Source of the DNA: Fimenecus sp045545735
Lineage (GTDB): Bacteria; Bacillota; Clostridia; Oscillospirales; Acutalibacteraceae
NCBI GenBank assembly: GCA_045545735.1
Contig: JAZQBM010000004.1
Coordinates: 124,001-188,000 of the forward strand
Direction of reading: 5' to 3'
DNA: 64,000 nucleotides
In this document: positions 18,967 through 27,754 of the stretch, piece after piece
Position numbering within the stretch: the stretch's first letter is position 1
Layout: each line of letters opens with the position of its first letter
Notes under the pieces: generated by a model
Seen by the model: the letters and a program-made list of their open reading frames with translations, nothing else
Told to the model about the DNA's origin: nothing
Database searches by the model: none
Translations under genes and position numbers: made by a program

Positions 18967-19022
18967 AAGCAAAAAAATCCCCACAAAGAGAAGTTTAATA
19001 AAACCTTTCAATGTGGAAATTT
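18967..19022 (-). terminator. Terminator after the lipoprotein gene
   Basis: On the minus strand CCACA and TGTGG arms are joined by a long A/T-rich loop and followed by ATTTTTTT. The outer part resembles the stronger hairpin at 19919. Confidence 0.5.
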
Positions 19023-19033
19023 TTAGTTAATTA

Positions 19034-19783
19034 TTATTCTTTTACATCTTCTTCAATATAATACAAAACCTTTTCACAGTCTATTTCTGTTGGCTCTTGT
19101 TCATTTAACAAATAAAACTGTATGAATGTTGTGCATTTTAAAGCTGATGAATAATCACCATTCAATATTGCAAGAGGATACCATGGGTTTTCAAATTCAG
19201 AACTAATTGTTTGAAAACTTGTCTCATCAATCGTTGCACCAAATCCGTTAGTTGCAGAGTATCCAATATTTACAAGATAGTAGTTTGACTTTTTACCTAT
19301 GTCATCAATAACTTTTACGCTATTTAATTTAAAACTATTAGAACTCTTAAGACTCTTCTTTATGTACTGACAAGCAGAAACGGCTGCCTTTTCCATGTTG
19401 GTTAGTTTTACAATTTCCTCTATTGGTTTTACTTCAACCAAATTTTGCTCGTTAGTATTCATTGCCTCATATTTTTCGTATAGCTTTATTGCATCAGAAA
19501 AACCGCTTGTATTTGAAATATGAGATATTTCCTTTTGTAATTCATTGACCTTTTCAATATCAACATTTTCATACTTTTCAAGTATGTTATAATTAGTAAT
19601 TTTTTCTTTATCTTCTTCCGACAGAGAATTATAAATTTCAAATAAAGCATCCAGTTCTTCTTGTGTAATAACTTCTTTTGTTGCAAATTCGTCAATATCT
19701 TTGACTAATCCATTTATCTTACCACAGGAAGTTAGCATAAACACCATACAGAAACACAAAACAATAGCAACTATTTTTTTCAT
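19034..19783 (-). CDS. Lipoprotein of unknown function
   Basis: A 249-residue protein with a lipoprotein signal ending in LTSC (cysteine at residue 20), so it should be lipid-anchored outside the membrane. The rest is acidic and helical, with EEL and KEK-rich segments up to about residue 100 and a mixed domain after it. No enzymatic motif is seen. It is a single-gene unit with its own terminator. Nothing links it to a pathway. Confidence 0.65.
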   Translation of the reverse strand: MKKIVAIVLCFCMVFMLTSCGKINGLVKDIDEFATKEVITQEELDALFEIYNSLSEEDKEKITNYNILEKYENVDIEKVNELQKEISHISNTSGFSDAIKLYEKYEAMNTNEQNLVEVKPIEEIVKLTNMEKAAVSACQYIKKSLKSSNSFKLNSVKVIDDIGKKSNYYLVNIGYSATNGFGATIDETSFQTISSEFENPWYPLAILNGDYSSALKCTTFIQFYLLNEQEPTEIDCEKVLYYIEEDVKE

Positions 19784-19966
19784 TTTAACCTTCTCCTTAT
19801 TTTTATATTGTTATAGTATTATATCACACAAGCATATATTTTGTCGATATCAAATTAGGAATAATTTTAGATATTATATTCCATCTACGATTACTGTTTT
19901 TTCAAAAATTCTGAAAGCAAAAAAATCCCCACAAAGAGCGTTCTCTGTGGGGGTTCTGTTGTTCAA
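19784..19966. other. Intergenic region with repeat copy and terminator
   Basis: It holds the 21-base sequence at 19874-19894 that is an exact inverted copy of 3202-3222, and next to it the CCCCACA/TGTGGGG hairpin that ends the XRE gene transcript. Confidence 0.5.
19919..19953 (-). terminator. Terminator of the XRE/zinc-ribbon gene
   Basis: CCCCACA (19927-19933) pairs with TGTGGGG (19946-19952), extended by inner AGA/TCT pairs; the minus-strand 3' side is a run of seven T. Confidence 0.8.
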
Positions 19967-20578
19967 TTAGTCCTTACTTATTACTTTCTTCTGCCAAGAC
20001 CATTTATGACATTCGGGGCATTTCATATATCGTGTGCGATTTATATGCATCGCCCACAAAACACTTTGATATGACGGCACATATTTATGGTGGCAATGCT
20101 CACATTCATAATACCCTGCAACTTGTTCGATTTTCAACATACAAAAGGCTATAATGAGAAGGAATATAAAACCTGTACCAAACAATACTATTCTTAACCA
20201 ATCTACCATTGGTACATAAGCCGCTACAAAACAAAGTGCTAAAGATAACACTGTGCTGATAGTACCTATTACTATTTCAATGGTTAATAATCTTTCGTCG
20301 GCTTTTTCTTTTTCTTTTACCATTTCTAATAAAATTTTTTCTGAATTTTTATTGTAGTCATTCATTGTAACTACCTCCCCACTTAATAAATCATTTACAC
20401 TAATGCCCAGCACACCACAAAGTTCAAGCATTATTGAAGAATCGGGCAAGGATTTGCCGTTTTCCCATTTTGATATGGCTCTATCGGTAATGTTAAGTTT
20501 TTCGGCTAACTGCATTTGAGTAAGGCCTTTATTCTTTCTGCAATCTGCTATAAATTTACCGATTTTGATTTGGTCCAT
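19967..20578 (-). CDS. XRE-type regulator with membrane segments and zinc ribbon
   Basis: A 203-residue protein. Residues 1-70 are an XRE/Cro helix-turn-helix (KGLTQMQLAEKLNITDRAIS, then KWENGKSLPD). A charged linker, two hydrophobic segments (about 105-150) and a C-terminal zinc ribbon with CEHCHHKY and CPECHKW follow. Such membrane-tethered regulators may sense envelope or metal conditions, but the target is unknown. An inverted repeat at 20634-20678, just upstream, is a possible operator. Confidence 0.82.
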   Translation of the reverse strand: MDQIKIGKFIADCRKNKGLTQMQLAEKLNITDRAISKWENGKSLPDSSIMLELCGVLGISVNDLLSGEVVTMNDYNKNSEKILLEMVKEKEKADERLLTIEIVIGTISTVLSLALCFVAAYVPMVDWLRIVLFGTGFIFLLIIAFCMLKIEQVAGYYECEHCHHKYVPSYQSVLWAMHINRTRYMKCPECHKWSWQKKVISKD

Positions 20579-20633
20579 TAAGGTTGCCTCCTTTCAACAT
20601 TAGTGTAAATACTTTTAATTTAAAAATCTACAT

Positions 20634-20678
20634 ACCGTTGGTTGAGTGTGGGGATTTTTGATTATATCAACCATTGGT
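20634..20678. promoter_or_regulatory. Inverted repeat upstream of the XRE gene
   Basis: ACCGTTGGTTGA (20634-20645) and TCAACCATTGGT (20667-20678) pair at ten of twelve positions. It could end the DUF1349 transcript or serve as an operator for the adjacent regulator. Confidence 0.35.
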
Positions 20679-20685
20679 TTGGTGG

Positions 20686-21294
20686 TTATTCCTCATCGGG
20701 TTGTTGTCCGTCGTGTGCAAGCCACTTACATTCGGTCATTTCCATATTAGTAAAAGTTGCTTTAAATGACGAATTTTCGGGGCTACACGCATAAATACCA
20801 AATTGGATTGTTCCGCCACCATTCCACATATGACAGATACGCATTTGTGAATAATTTATTCCGTCAGTTGAACATTCAATGCAATAATCGTCTTCTCTGC
20901 GACTTAATCTGTACCACATAGATTTAATTGACGCGTCAATAGCAGTAGTTGCCCAATCGGAATAGCCGTTATTGGTAACAACACTACCCAAGTGCTGAAA
21001 TTCTTCGTTTTCGTATTCTATTGAGCCTTTCAGCCAGTTTTCGCTATCAAGATACATTACTACTCCGCATTGGTCAAATCTGTGCTTACTCTGAAACTCT
21101 GTTTTAACAATAAATGAGAAGTATTTTTCATCTGTTTCCATCTGCAAAACAGGTGCATTATCGTTTCTGAAATGATAATATGTTCTCTGCCACAAATCAG
21201 TGTGCGGATTTGTAACGATTTCAATTTTATCGTCAGAAATTGAGTAGTCTGCAGGCTCTCTTGTCCATTTTAACTTATTTATATTGAAATTCAT
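20686..21294 (-). CDS. DUF1349 concanavalin-like protein
   Basis: A 202-residue soluble protein with landmarks WTREPADY, DLWQRTYYHF, the central DQCGVVMYLDSENWLKGSIE, and YSQMRICHM followed by a GIYACSP segment. These fit the DUF1349 family with a concanavalin A-like fold. Members may bind carbohydrate, but the function is not established. It is a single gene with no signal peptide. Confidence 0.75.
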   Translation of the reverse strand: MNFNINKLKWTREPADYSISDDKIEIVTNPHTDLWQRTYYHFRNDNAPVLQMETDEKYFSFIVKTEFQSKHRFDQCGVVMYLDSENWLKGSIEYENEEFQHLGSVVTNNGYSDWATTAIDASIKSMWYRLSRREDDYCIECSTDGINYSQMRICHMWNGGGTIQFGIYACSPENSSFKATFTNMEMTECKWLAHDGQQPDEE

Positions 21295-21442
21295 TTTACC
21301 ACCCCTGTTAATTTTGCACTAAACTTATTATATCATTCCCGCGTTTTGCGTTCAATCCCCTTTTCATTGTTTATTACGGGGGATTTACGCGATTGAATAA
21401 AAATCTACACATTGCACAAACTGAATAAAAAGGAGTGTAAAT

Positions 21443-21748
21443 ATGAACGATAACACAAATAACATAAACGGCAGTGAGCTTGTTAAAAATACGCTTGATG
21501 AAATTCCACAAGCGAAATCTAATGCCAAGCGAATTACAGGTCTTGTGAAAGAAAACGGACGTGTTACAGGTTATCAGTTGTCAGACAGTACAATCGTCGA
21601 AAAGCCACAGGCTGTGCAGATGGCAAAACAGGGCGAAATCGCAGGCGTCGGCATCGCTCACCGTGGCGATAACGAATATCTTAAATCAATCCCCAACGGC
21701 AAAGAAAACGACAATCTCGGCAATCTACCATCAGTAACAACCAAATAA
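21443..21748 (+). CDS. DUF3892 small protein
   Basis: A 101-residue protein in which KRITGLVKENGRVTGYQLSD and the following QAVQMAKQGEI match the short DUF3892 module. No catalytic residue is apparent and the function is unknown. It is preceded by AAAGGAG and transcribed divergently from the DUF1349 gene. The C-terminal tail is glycine/asparagine rich. Confidence 0.7.
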   Translation: MNDNTNNINGSELVKNTLDEIPQAKSNAKRITGLVKENGRVTGYQLSDSTIVEKPQAVQMAKQGEIAGVGIAHRGDNEYLKSIPNGKENDNLGNLPSVTTK

Positions 21749-21782
21749 ATCAAACTCAACCGTGACAAGAAATTATAAATAA

Positions 21783-21820
21783 ATGGAAAAAATCCCCACA
21801 GAAACTGAAATTTTGTGGGG
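21783..21820 (-). terminator. Terminator between DUF3892 and EFR1 genes
   Basis: CCCCACA (21794-21800) pairs with TGTGGGG (21814-21820); a minus-strand run of T follows. Confidence 0.7.
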
Positions 21821-21827
21821 TGAACTT

Positions 21828-22574
21828 TTATCTATCACATTTATATCTTTGCTTGCCAACAGTTTTCTTGCCATATTCAATTGCACTTGTGGGGCAATAT
21901 GAAATACACGCCATACAATGTGTACAATTCTTGTCCCATATGGGTTTGCTGTTTTTGATTTTAATGTTATTAAGTGGGCATACATTTACACATTTTTGAC
22001 ATCCTATGCATTTATCGTCAGCGTAAAAATCCTTTGATTTTACAAACATGGGGTAAAAAAGCATATTCACAGGGCCACTCATAAATTTATCTTGCAGATT
22101 ATTACGTGGTGTAGTGAATGATTTGTTCTCATTTATCAGTTTTGCGGTGCTTTCGATTATCGGGTTGGCTTTAGCAATGATTTTTTCAATTTCATTTTGT
22201 TCAGGCGAGTTGAACATAGCAATATAATTTTCGGGCATTACAATTTGAGCTGTTCCCATATATGCGAACCCTTTTTCGTCACATAGTTTCTTGTTATACT
22301 TTGCCGAATTGCCGACTTCACTGCCACAAGTCATTACAAACCAGGTATTTTTTGCTCCTATAAAGTTTGTTTTGACAATCCAATCACGAACAACTCTTGG
22401 AATTCGCCAAGCATAAGTAGGAACTACAAAAACTAATCTATCTTGTACAGTAATTGTGCTTGTGTCATTATTCTTCAACTTGTCGTTAATGCTGACAAGT
22501 TCGTCAGAAGTAATTTTAGCAATTAGATTTGCTACATATTTACTGTTGCCTGTACCACTGAAATATAAAATCAT
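21828..22574 (-). CDS. EFR1-family flavodoxin/ferredoxin fusion
   Basis: A 248-residue protein. The N terminus MILYFSGTGNSKYVANLIA is the FMN phosphate loop of a flavodoxin. The C-terminal 65 residues carry two 4Fe-4S sites, CIGCQKCVNVCP and CTHCMACISYCP. This is the EFR1 layout common in anaerobic Firmicutes, presumably a cytosolic low-potential electron carrier; no specific partner is proven. It starts 12 bases after the TipAS gene, so the two are co-transcribed. Confidence 0.85.
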   Translation of the reverse strand: MILYFSGTGNSKYVANLIAKITSDELVSINDKLKNNDTSTITVQDRLVFVVPTYAWRIPRVVRDWIVKTNFIGAKNTWFVMTCGSEVGNSAKYNKKLCDEKGFAYMGTAQIVMPENYIAMFNSPEQNEIEKIIAKANPIIESTAKLINENKSFTTPRNNLQDKFMSGPVNMLFYPMFVKSKDFYADDKCIGCQKCVNVCPLNNIKIKNSKPIWDKNCTHCMACISYCPTSAIEYGKKTVGKQRYKCDR

Positions 22575-22586
22575 ATTTTCACCAAC

Positions 22587-22979
22587 TTATTTACAATAAT
22601 AACTGATAGCATTACTTATAAACTCTGCTGTACCCACAGAATGTTTATCAATATTATTCTTAAATCGTTCATCGGCTATATACATTTGCCCGAGTCCTGA
22701 CAAGATTTCGTTTGTGCAGTTGTAAAAATTCTCGGTAATATAATTTTGAAGATTTTGCACAAGGTTTTGTGCATCTGCTGACTCAGGATTTAATCCAACG
22801 TTCATACAGTTAGCAAACTCTGCAAGAATTTTGTTCATTCCCTCGTCTATTACATTAAAAGTTTCTTTTGAATATTCTTTAGTCTTTTGGGTGTACTCAT
22901 TATATGCTTGAGTATTACCCCATTTTTCCCTTACTTCGTTTTTATAGTTTTCAAACGCTGTATTGTCAAATGCTTTCAT
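22587..22979 (-). CDS. Stand-alone TipAS-domain protein
   Basis: A 130-residue helical protein covering a TipAS ligand-binding fold: REKWGNTQAYNEYTQKTKEY near the start and LGQMYIADERFKNNIDKHS near the end. In TipAL-type regulators this globin-like domain binds thiopeptide antibiotics and is attached to a MerR DNA-binding domain. Here the MerR part is missing and an AAGGAGT ribosome site directly precedes the ATG, so the domain is encoded alone. It may act as an antibiotic-sequestering protein, as TipAS does in its short form. It is co-transcribed with EFR1. Confidence 0.78.
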   Translation of the reverse strand: MKAFDNTAFENYKNEVREKWGNTQAYNEYTQKTKEYSKETFNVIDEGMNKILAEFANCMNVGLNPESADAQNLVQNLQNYITENFYNCTNEILSGLGQMYIADERFKNNIDKHSVGTAEFISNAISYYCK

Positions 22980-23051
22980 AATAGTTACTCCTTGCCTTAT
23001 AAGTTAAAATCTTATAATTACATTAGTTATTTGTATTTACCCCGTCAATTT

Positions 23052-23750
23052 TCATTTATCTTTTACTGTTTTGTTGATATAGACTGCATATATTATGGGT
23101 ACAACCATCAAAAATATTGGTGCGATATATAATGACACTCTGTTCTCTACATTAAATATTGAAAGTGCGTTGTTGAGAGAGTGTGCGACTATGCAAGGAA
23201 TAAGGGATTTACTCTTATGGAATATGACTACAAAAAGATAGCCGATTGCAGTAGCATAGCCGATTTGCATAAGCGTTGGCACTAAATCTGCACCATTCAG
23301 TAAATTCACAATATGGCCAATTCCAAATGTAATTGAACTGACTGCGATTGCGAGATTCACATTATCTTTCGCCATCATTTTGAAGAGAAATCCACGAAAG
23401 ATAACTTCTTCAATAAAGCCGATATTGAACATAGTGAGAATATGAAAAACAATCTCAATATAAGTATTATTTATATTTATTCCGTTCCACACATTAACCG
23501 AAATAATCAACGCCAACGGAATGAAATACAAGTATTTTTTAGCGTCGGTTACTTTTGTTATACCATAATATTTTGTTCTTTTAAGTACAATCATCAAAAT
23601 AACCAACCCAAGTGAGAAGACTGTATTGATGATAGTGCTACGATAGTCTTCTACCCCGAAATTTTGCAAACAGAACGAGTTTATGACTATGTATAGAACA
23701 ATTAGCGATATACACACGTATGTCTCATGCTTTTCAAAAAACTTTTTCAT
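23052..23750 (-). CDS. CPBP-family intramembrane protease (CAAX type)
   Basis: About 232 residues with seven or so membrane segments. Motif 1 is EEVIFRGFLF (EExxxR), motif 2 FGIGHIVNLL and motif 3 AHSLNNALS supply the metal-binding residues of the ABI/CPBP family. Bacterial members are linked to bacteriocin self-immunity or prenyl-protein processing. The ATG at 23750 is six bases from GGGGAA and is preferred to one at 23756. It lies 72 bases upstream of the TipAS gene, an arrangement compatible with peptide-antibiotic tolerance. Confidence 0.82.
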   Translation of the reverse strand: MKKFFEKHETYVCISLIVLYIVINSFCLQNFGVEDYRSTIINTVFSLGLVILMIVLKRTKYYGITKVTDAKKYLYFIPLALIISVNVWNGININNTYIEIVFHILTMFNIGFIEEVIFRGFLFKMMAKDNVNLAIAVSSITFGIGHIVNLLNGADLVPTLMQIGYATAIGYLFVVIFHKSKSLIPCIVAHSLNNALSIFNVENRVSLYIAPIFLMVVPIIYAVYINKTVKDK

Positions 23751-23756
23751 AACCAT

Positions 23757-24231
23757 TTCCCCAAAGTGAGTTTATAAATTTATTATATCATTATTGAGGC
23801 GTATCTTCAATGATTAATTGTATTGATAAAAAATACCTTTAAAAAAACTAAAAAAATGTTAAAAAACTAACCAAATACGTTGATGAAAATGAAAAAATAT
23901 GCATAGCTTAATGGTACTTTAAAACACAACAGATACAATAATATCGCCCATTTTGTGAGCAGCGGTCTCCAAAGTCTTATATTTAGATATTTACTAACAT
24001 CTAAAAAGTTAAGTAAAATCGCAAAGTTCCTTATTTATCAAGGGTTTCAGAGTTTTTTACTTTCACCACTTTTAATCAAAAATTTCTAAAAAAGGTCGGT
24101 TAACGCTTAAAATCGGTTACATTTTTGGTTACATTTTTGCCTAAAAAGTGGCTTTTTTACACTTTTTTAAGTAAAAAAATTGCTTTTTGAATTTTAGTAT
24201 GATATAGTAGAAACAAAGGAGGTTTTAGAAA
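23757..24231. other. AT-rich region left of the integrase
   Basis: No gene is seen. It contains tandem GGTTACATTTTT copies at about 24115-24138 and an AAAAAGTG/CACTTTTT hairpin. The integrase promoter is TTGCTT (24180-24185), 17 bases, TATAGT (24203-24208). The sequence AAGGGTTTCA at 24040-24049 recurs at 27851-27860. This is the expected place for a left attachment site. Confidence 0.4.
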
Positions 24232-25383
24232 ATGTCCAATCCTAAAGTTTATAAACGCAATGATGGCAATTATTGCTTTAAATTATTTGGCAAAACTTAT
24301 GTAAGAGCAAAGCGTAAGGATGCTGAAAAATACTATACTGAATTGCTGAATAGCACAAAATACAGAAAATTAGTTGAGGATTATGGTAAAACTACAATAG
24401 CTCAACTTATGTATGACTGGCTTGGTCTTCAAAAGGGTTTGACCAAGAAGGTAAGTACATACGACCGCAAAGTGCAGATTGTTGAGCATCAGATTGTCCC
24501 CTATTTAGAAAAACAGCAGGTTATATCATTAACTTCAACTACTGTTCAGACCTGGCTTAATGAACTTGCTGTGCAGGGATACAGTTATTCAACGATTAAA
24601 AAAGCAAAAGAATATTTACAAGCAGCTTTACGATTTCACAAAATTCTCAACAAATTTGAAGAAAATCCATTTGATGATGTGGTCGTCCCTGCAAGTGCTC
24701 CGTCAAAAAAATCAGATGATATCGTTTATTACACCGAAAAAGAAATAAAGAAAATCTATGCTGCAGCAACTAAAAAAGATTCAACAGGTAAATACATATA
24801 CAGACTTGGTGATGCGGTTATAGTGCTTGGCGAAACAGGTATGCGTTCAGGTGAATTCCTTGCTTTGACTTGGAACGATGTGGATTTCAAAAACGGAATG
24901 ATATCAATTACCAAAACAAGACAGCACGTAAAAAATCACAACAAAAAAACACCCACGGAACCAAGTTACGTGGATGTTATAAATCCTCCTAAAACTGAAT
25001 CAAGTATTAGGACTATTCCAATGTCAAAAAAATGCAAAGCGGCAATGAAAAGACTTCAAAAGCTCAATGGCGGATTTGAGTATGTATCTTCTACAGAAAA
25101 GAAAACTCCAATCACCGTTAGAAACTTTGCAAGAATGTTCCGCGACATTTTATATGCTGCAGAAATGGACAAAGCCATTGATGAACGTGGAAGGATCGTG
25201 AATAAAATCTACGGCCCTCACTCAATGCGTCATTCGTTTGCTACTCGCCTTATCAACAAGAAAGATGCTAATATTGCTATTGTGTCCAAACTTCTCGGTC
25301 ACGCCGATGTCAGCGTCACCATAAACAAGTATGTACATACTAAGGACGAAGATAAGATTAACACAATTAAATTGCTTGATTAA
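24232..25383 (+). CDS. Tyrosine recombinase (integrase)
   Basis: A 383-residue phage/transposon-type integrase. After an N-terminal arm-binding region and a SAM-like core-binding domain (about 60-170), the catalytic domain shows R205 (TGMRSGE), H330-x-x-R333 (HSMRHSF), H357 (LGHADVS) and the tyrosine nucleophile Y367 (INKYVH). All key residues are present, so it should be active in site-specific integration and excision. An AAAGGAGG ribosome site precedes it. Its last codons overlap the convergent excisionase-like gene by four bases. Confidence 0.93.
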   Translation: MSNPKVYKRNDGNYCFKLFGKTYVRAKRKDAEKYYTELLNSTKYRKLVEDYGKTTIAQLMYDWLGLQKGLTKKVSTYDRKVQIVEHQIVPYLEKQQVISLTSTTVQTWLNELAVQGYSYSTIKKAKEYLQAALRFHKILNKFEENPFDDVVVPASAPSKKSDDIVYYTEKEIKKIYAAATKKDSTGKYIYRLGDAVIVLGETGMRSGEFLALTWNDVDFKNGMISITKTRQHVKNHNKKTPTEPSYVDVINPPKTESSIRTIPMSKKCKAAMKRLQKLNGGFEYVSSTEKKTPITVRNFARMFRDILYAAEMDKAIDERGRIVNKIYGPHSMRHSFATRLINKKDANIAIVSKLLGHADVSVTINKYVHTKDEDKINTIKLLD

Positions 25384-25598
25384 AGATAAAACACTTTATT
25401 CTCATAATACTCAAGCCATTCTTTCAACGCGGAGACTGTTACATAGTAACGGCCTCCGATTTTTATTGATGGGAATGCCGGTGAGCGTAGCAAATCATAT
25501 GCTCTATTAATGCCACATCTCATCACTTTCTTCAATTCTTTTGCTGTAAGCAATTCTGTTGTAAGGTCTTCAAATGAATAATTTTTAGAAACTATCAT
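25380..25598 (-). CDS. Excisionase-like helix-turn-helix protein
   Basis: A 72-residue winged-helix protein. LLTAKELKKVMRCGINRAYD and the following IKIGGRYYVTVSALKEWLE match MerR-like excisionase (HTH_17) proteins that bind DNA and steer integrases towards excision. It faces the integrase and overlaps it by four bases, whereas xis usually precedes int in the same direction. It could instead be a small element regulator. Confidence 0.78.
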   Translation of the reverse strand: MIVSKNYSFEDLTTELLTAKELKKVMRCGINRAYDLLRSPAFPSIKIGGRYYVTVSALKEWLEYYENKVFYL

Positions 25599-26005
25599 AT
25601 AATTTCTCCTTTTTTAATTTATTTTGAAAAAAGTATGAAATTTTTTATATAAATAAATTTTCATATATAAAAAAACTGCTTATTTTGATAATTTTTCAAA
25701 AATTTTTCAAAAAATGGAAAAAGGAGGTGCGAGACCGACACCTCCTCTCCAAAAAACATAAGAAAAAAAGACATTGTGTTTGCAAGGAAAGAACAAACAC
25801 GACAACAAAATAAGGAATATAGGGAAAAACAAGGAATTAAATGGAGACGGCGGAGGAACAACACAAACTCCGCCAAATTATGTACGCGACTGATTGCGAT
25901 GTAGAGCTTCCCTATAACAAACTCCTATCGTATTTTATTCAGTCACATTAAGTATGACATTTAGTATTTATGGCAACCGAAAAAATGACAGAAATTAATT
26001 AAAAA
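25599..26005. other. Non-coding stretch with two hairpins inside the element
   Basis: Very AT-rich at first. GGAGGTG (25723-25729) with CACCTCC (25739-25745) followed on the minus strand by TTTTT is a terminator for the two genes to the right. A second hairpin, GGCGGAG (25849-25855) with CTCCGCC (25868-25874), has no T tract and may be a structured site. No ORF I would accept. Confidence 0.5.
25718..25745 (-). terminator. Terminator of the 26-27 kb gene pair
   Basis: Seven-pair GC-rich stem with a nine-base loop and a minus-strand T tract. Confidence 0.65.
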
Positions 26006-26764
26006 TTAGAAAATTGTTAAATCGTTGGTGTAAGTTACCTCCTGTCTCTCATAAGTCAAAGTGCTGTTAGGCACCCAAGAGCTTTTGATAGATTCGGGTA
26101 CAAACAAAAACTCCAACATAATTTGATTGATTTTCTTTTGCACTTTACGAGCAAGCCCAGCTGGACCATACACAGTAATATATGTTTTTATCTCGTCAGT
26201 TGACGGATTAATAACTGCTGTTCTGATTTCCACTACAACAGAATTAGTTTTAATTGCTTCAAGTAGCGTCACTGCCGAAAGGTCATCCATAAACACCTTA
26301 GAAATATACTCTTTCTCTTTGAGTCGGTCAGCAATCTTTTGGAGTAGTAATGGCGTACATTTTTCGCCATAAAAATGCATTTCGATAGCCATTACAGTAC
26401 GATTTTCATATAATCTGAGAACGTTATATGTGCAACAATCGTACTTCTCTTTAGCAAGAATAGAAGAGATTTGTTCTCGTAACTCTTTGATTTTCTTCAC
26501 ACCAATCTTGCCATAGATTCTTACATTAAGACTGTTGTTATACACGTTTACACTGAATAAAATAATGTACTCATCTTTTTTAAGCCAATTTTCAAACAAC
26601 TTGATTTTTTCAATGGGAAAATTATACGAGAAAAATAGATTCTCGATTTTTTCAAGTTCTTCAATGCATTCTTTCGATAATATACAATGGTCACGGATGT
26701 AGTCCTTGAAAGCTCCGTTGTATATTTTGAACTCATATTGGTCTAATAGCTTTTTATTTAGCAT
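26006..26764 (-). CDS. Unknown protein of the integrated element
   Basis: About 252 residues from the ATG at 26764, which has GGAGGGAG seven bases upstream. It is rich in Lys, Glu and Ile, with no signal or membrane segment and no motif I recognise. The middle (YISKVFMDDLSAVTLLEA, then VVEIRTAVINPSTDEIKTYI) looks like an alternating alpha/beta domain. The start overlaps the end of the preceding gene by 11 bases, so the two work as a pair. Confidence 0.6.
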   Translation of the reverse strand: MLNKKLLDQYEFKIYNGAFKDYIRDHCILSKECIEELEKIENLFFSYNFPIEKIKLFENWLKKDEYIILFSVNVYNNSLNVRIYGKIGVKKIKELREQISSILAKEKYDCCTYNVLRLYENRTVMAIEMHFYGEKCTPLLLQKIADRLKEKEYISKVFMDDLSAVTLLEAIKTNSVVVEIRTAVINPSTDEIKTYITVYGPAGLARKVQKKINQIMLEFLFVPESIKSSWVPNSTLTYERQEVTYTNDLTIF

Positions 26765-27071
26765 TTTCTCCCTCCTCAAAACTGTTGATATAAGCAACCA
26801 TTTTCGCCGTATCTATAAACATAAGAACAATCTTGTTCTCCATATGAAATTCCGGCAATTTATGATAGAAAAAGCTATCAAACTGACGACTCAGTTTTTC
26901 TGCATCCTCCTCTGTGTAGTTATAACAATGAACGAAAACTATCGGCACCTGATAGGCATCGTCAATCACAGCAAACTTGTGACTATGGTCATGTATGTTA
27001 ATATAATTCCGACCGTAATATAAGTTTTCATTAGCATTCATTATCCGCTTCAAATCTTCAGTATTTATCAA
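26754..27071 (-). CDS. Unknown small protein of the integrated element
   Basis: 105 residues from a TTG start at 27071 with a strong AAAGGAG site at the right distance; the next ATG has none. It contains FAVIDDAYQVPIVFVHCYNY and is soluble and acidic. No family recognised. Translationally coupled to the gene at 26006-26764. Confidence 0.55.
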   Translation of the reverse strand: MINTEDLKRIMNANENLYYGRNYINIHDHSHKFAVIDDAYQVPIVFVHCYNYTEEDAEKLSRQFDSFFYHKLPEFHMENKIVLMFIDTAKMVAYINSFEEGENAK

Positions 27072-27246
27072 CTAAAACACTCCTTTGTAAATAATAAGAT
27101 TTTTATTTAAATATTAACTTGTGGTCTCTCTACCCTCCTTTCGTGATTATTTGATATAAGTATGTTAGTTGATATATTTGTACAAATAAAAAAGCAACCC
27201 ACAAATGTGGGTTGAAAGAATAAATTTTTATGTACCCGTTTAATCG

Positions 27247-27275
27247 TTGAATTTGGATACCTCCTATGATATACT
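27247..27275 (+). promoter_or_regulatory. Promoter of the cupin gene
   Basis: TTGAAT (27247-27252), 17 bases, TATACT (27270-27275), then an AGGAG site before the ATG at 27314. Confidence 0.55.
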
Positions 27276-27313
27276 TATTTTAATGCAAAGTATATTTTAT
27301 AGGAGTTTAAAGT

Positions 27314-27679
27314 ATGGAATTTATCAGCAAAGAGAGCATAAAAGAATTATCAAATCCAGGCGTGGTATCAAGGCAGTTGCTAAATCCTGATAATTCATCA
27401 AGTGAGAGAGTAACCATCACAGAAGTATATATTGAAGCCGGTGCTATTCAACCAAGACATACTCATAATGCATCTGAACAGATTTGGTATGCTATTAAAG
27501 GTAATGGAAAGCTATTGCTTGCTGATGATAAAGAAAAAGACTTCAAAGCGGGCGATGTTGTCCGTTTCGAAGAAAATGATATTCATGGCTTATTAAATGA
27601 TAGCAATGATGAGTTTGTATATATCTCAGTAACTGCCCCACCAATTCATTTTGGATATGCTTATAAAAACGCGAAGTAA
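27314..27679 (+). CDS. Cupin-domain protein
   Basis: A 121-residue single cupin. Motif 1 is IQPRHTHNASEQIWYAIKG (two His and a Glu for metal) and motif 2 is GDVVRFEENDIHGLLN with the third His. Small cupins of this type bind metal and act as isomerases, epimerases or sensors; the role is open. It is the only gene read to the right between the integrase and the defence island and is followed by a bidirectional terminator. Confidence 0.82.
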   Translation: MEFISKESIKELSNPGVVSRQLLNPDNSSSERVTITEVYIEAGAIQPRHTHNASEQIWYAIKGNGKLLLADDKEKDFKAGDVVRFEENDIHGLLNDSNDEFVYISVTAPPIHFGYAYKNAK

Positions 27680-27724
27680 ATATACTTCAATTAATGAATT
27701 TTTTAAATATATTAAATGATAAAC

Positions 27725-27754
27725 GCCTATGAGGTTATCACCAACCTCATAGGC
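27725..27754. terminator. Bidirectional terminator between cupin and methylase
   Basis: GCCTATGAGGTT (27725-27736) and AACCTCATAGGC (27743-27754) form a perfect 12-pair stem with a six-base loop, with A/T-rich flanks, between convergent genes. Confidence 0.75.

Noticed and set aside
23052..23756. Start of the CPBP gene at 23756
   Set aside because: That ATG touches the GGGGAA ribosome site; the ATG at 23750 has normal spacing.
27195..27214. CAACCCACA/TGTGGGTTG hairpin with minus-strand T run
   Set aside because: It has terminator shape, but no minus-strand gene lies directly upstream of it, so I did not assign it to a transcript.
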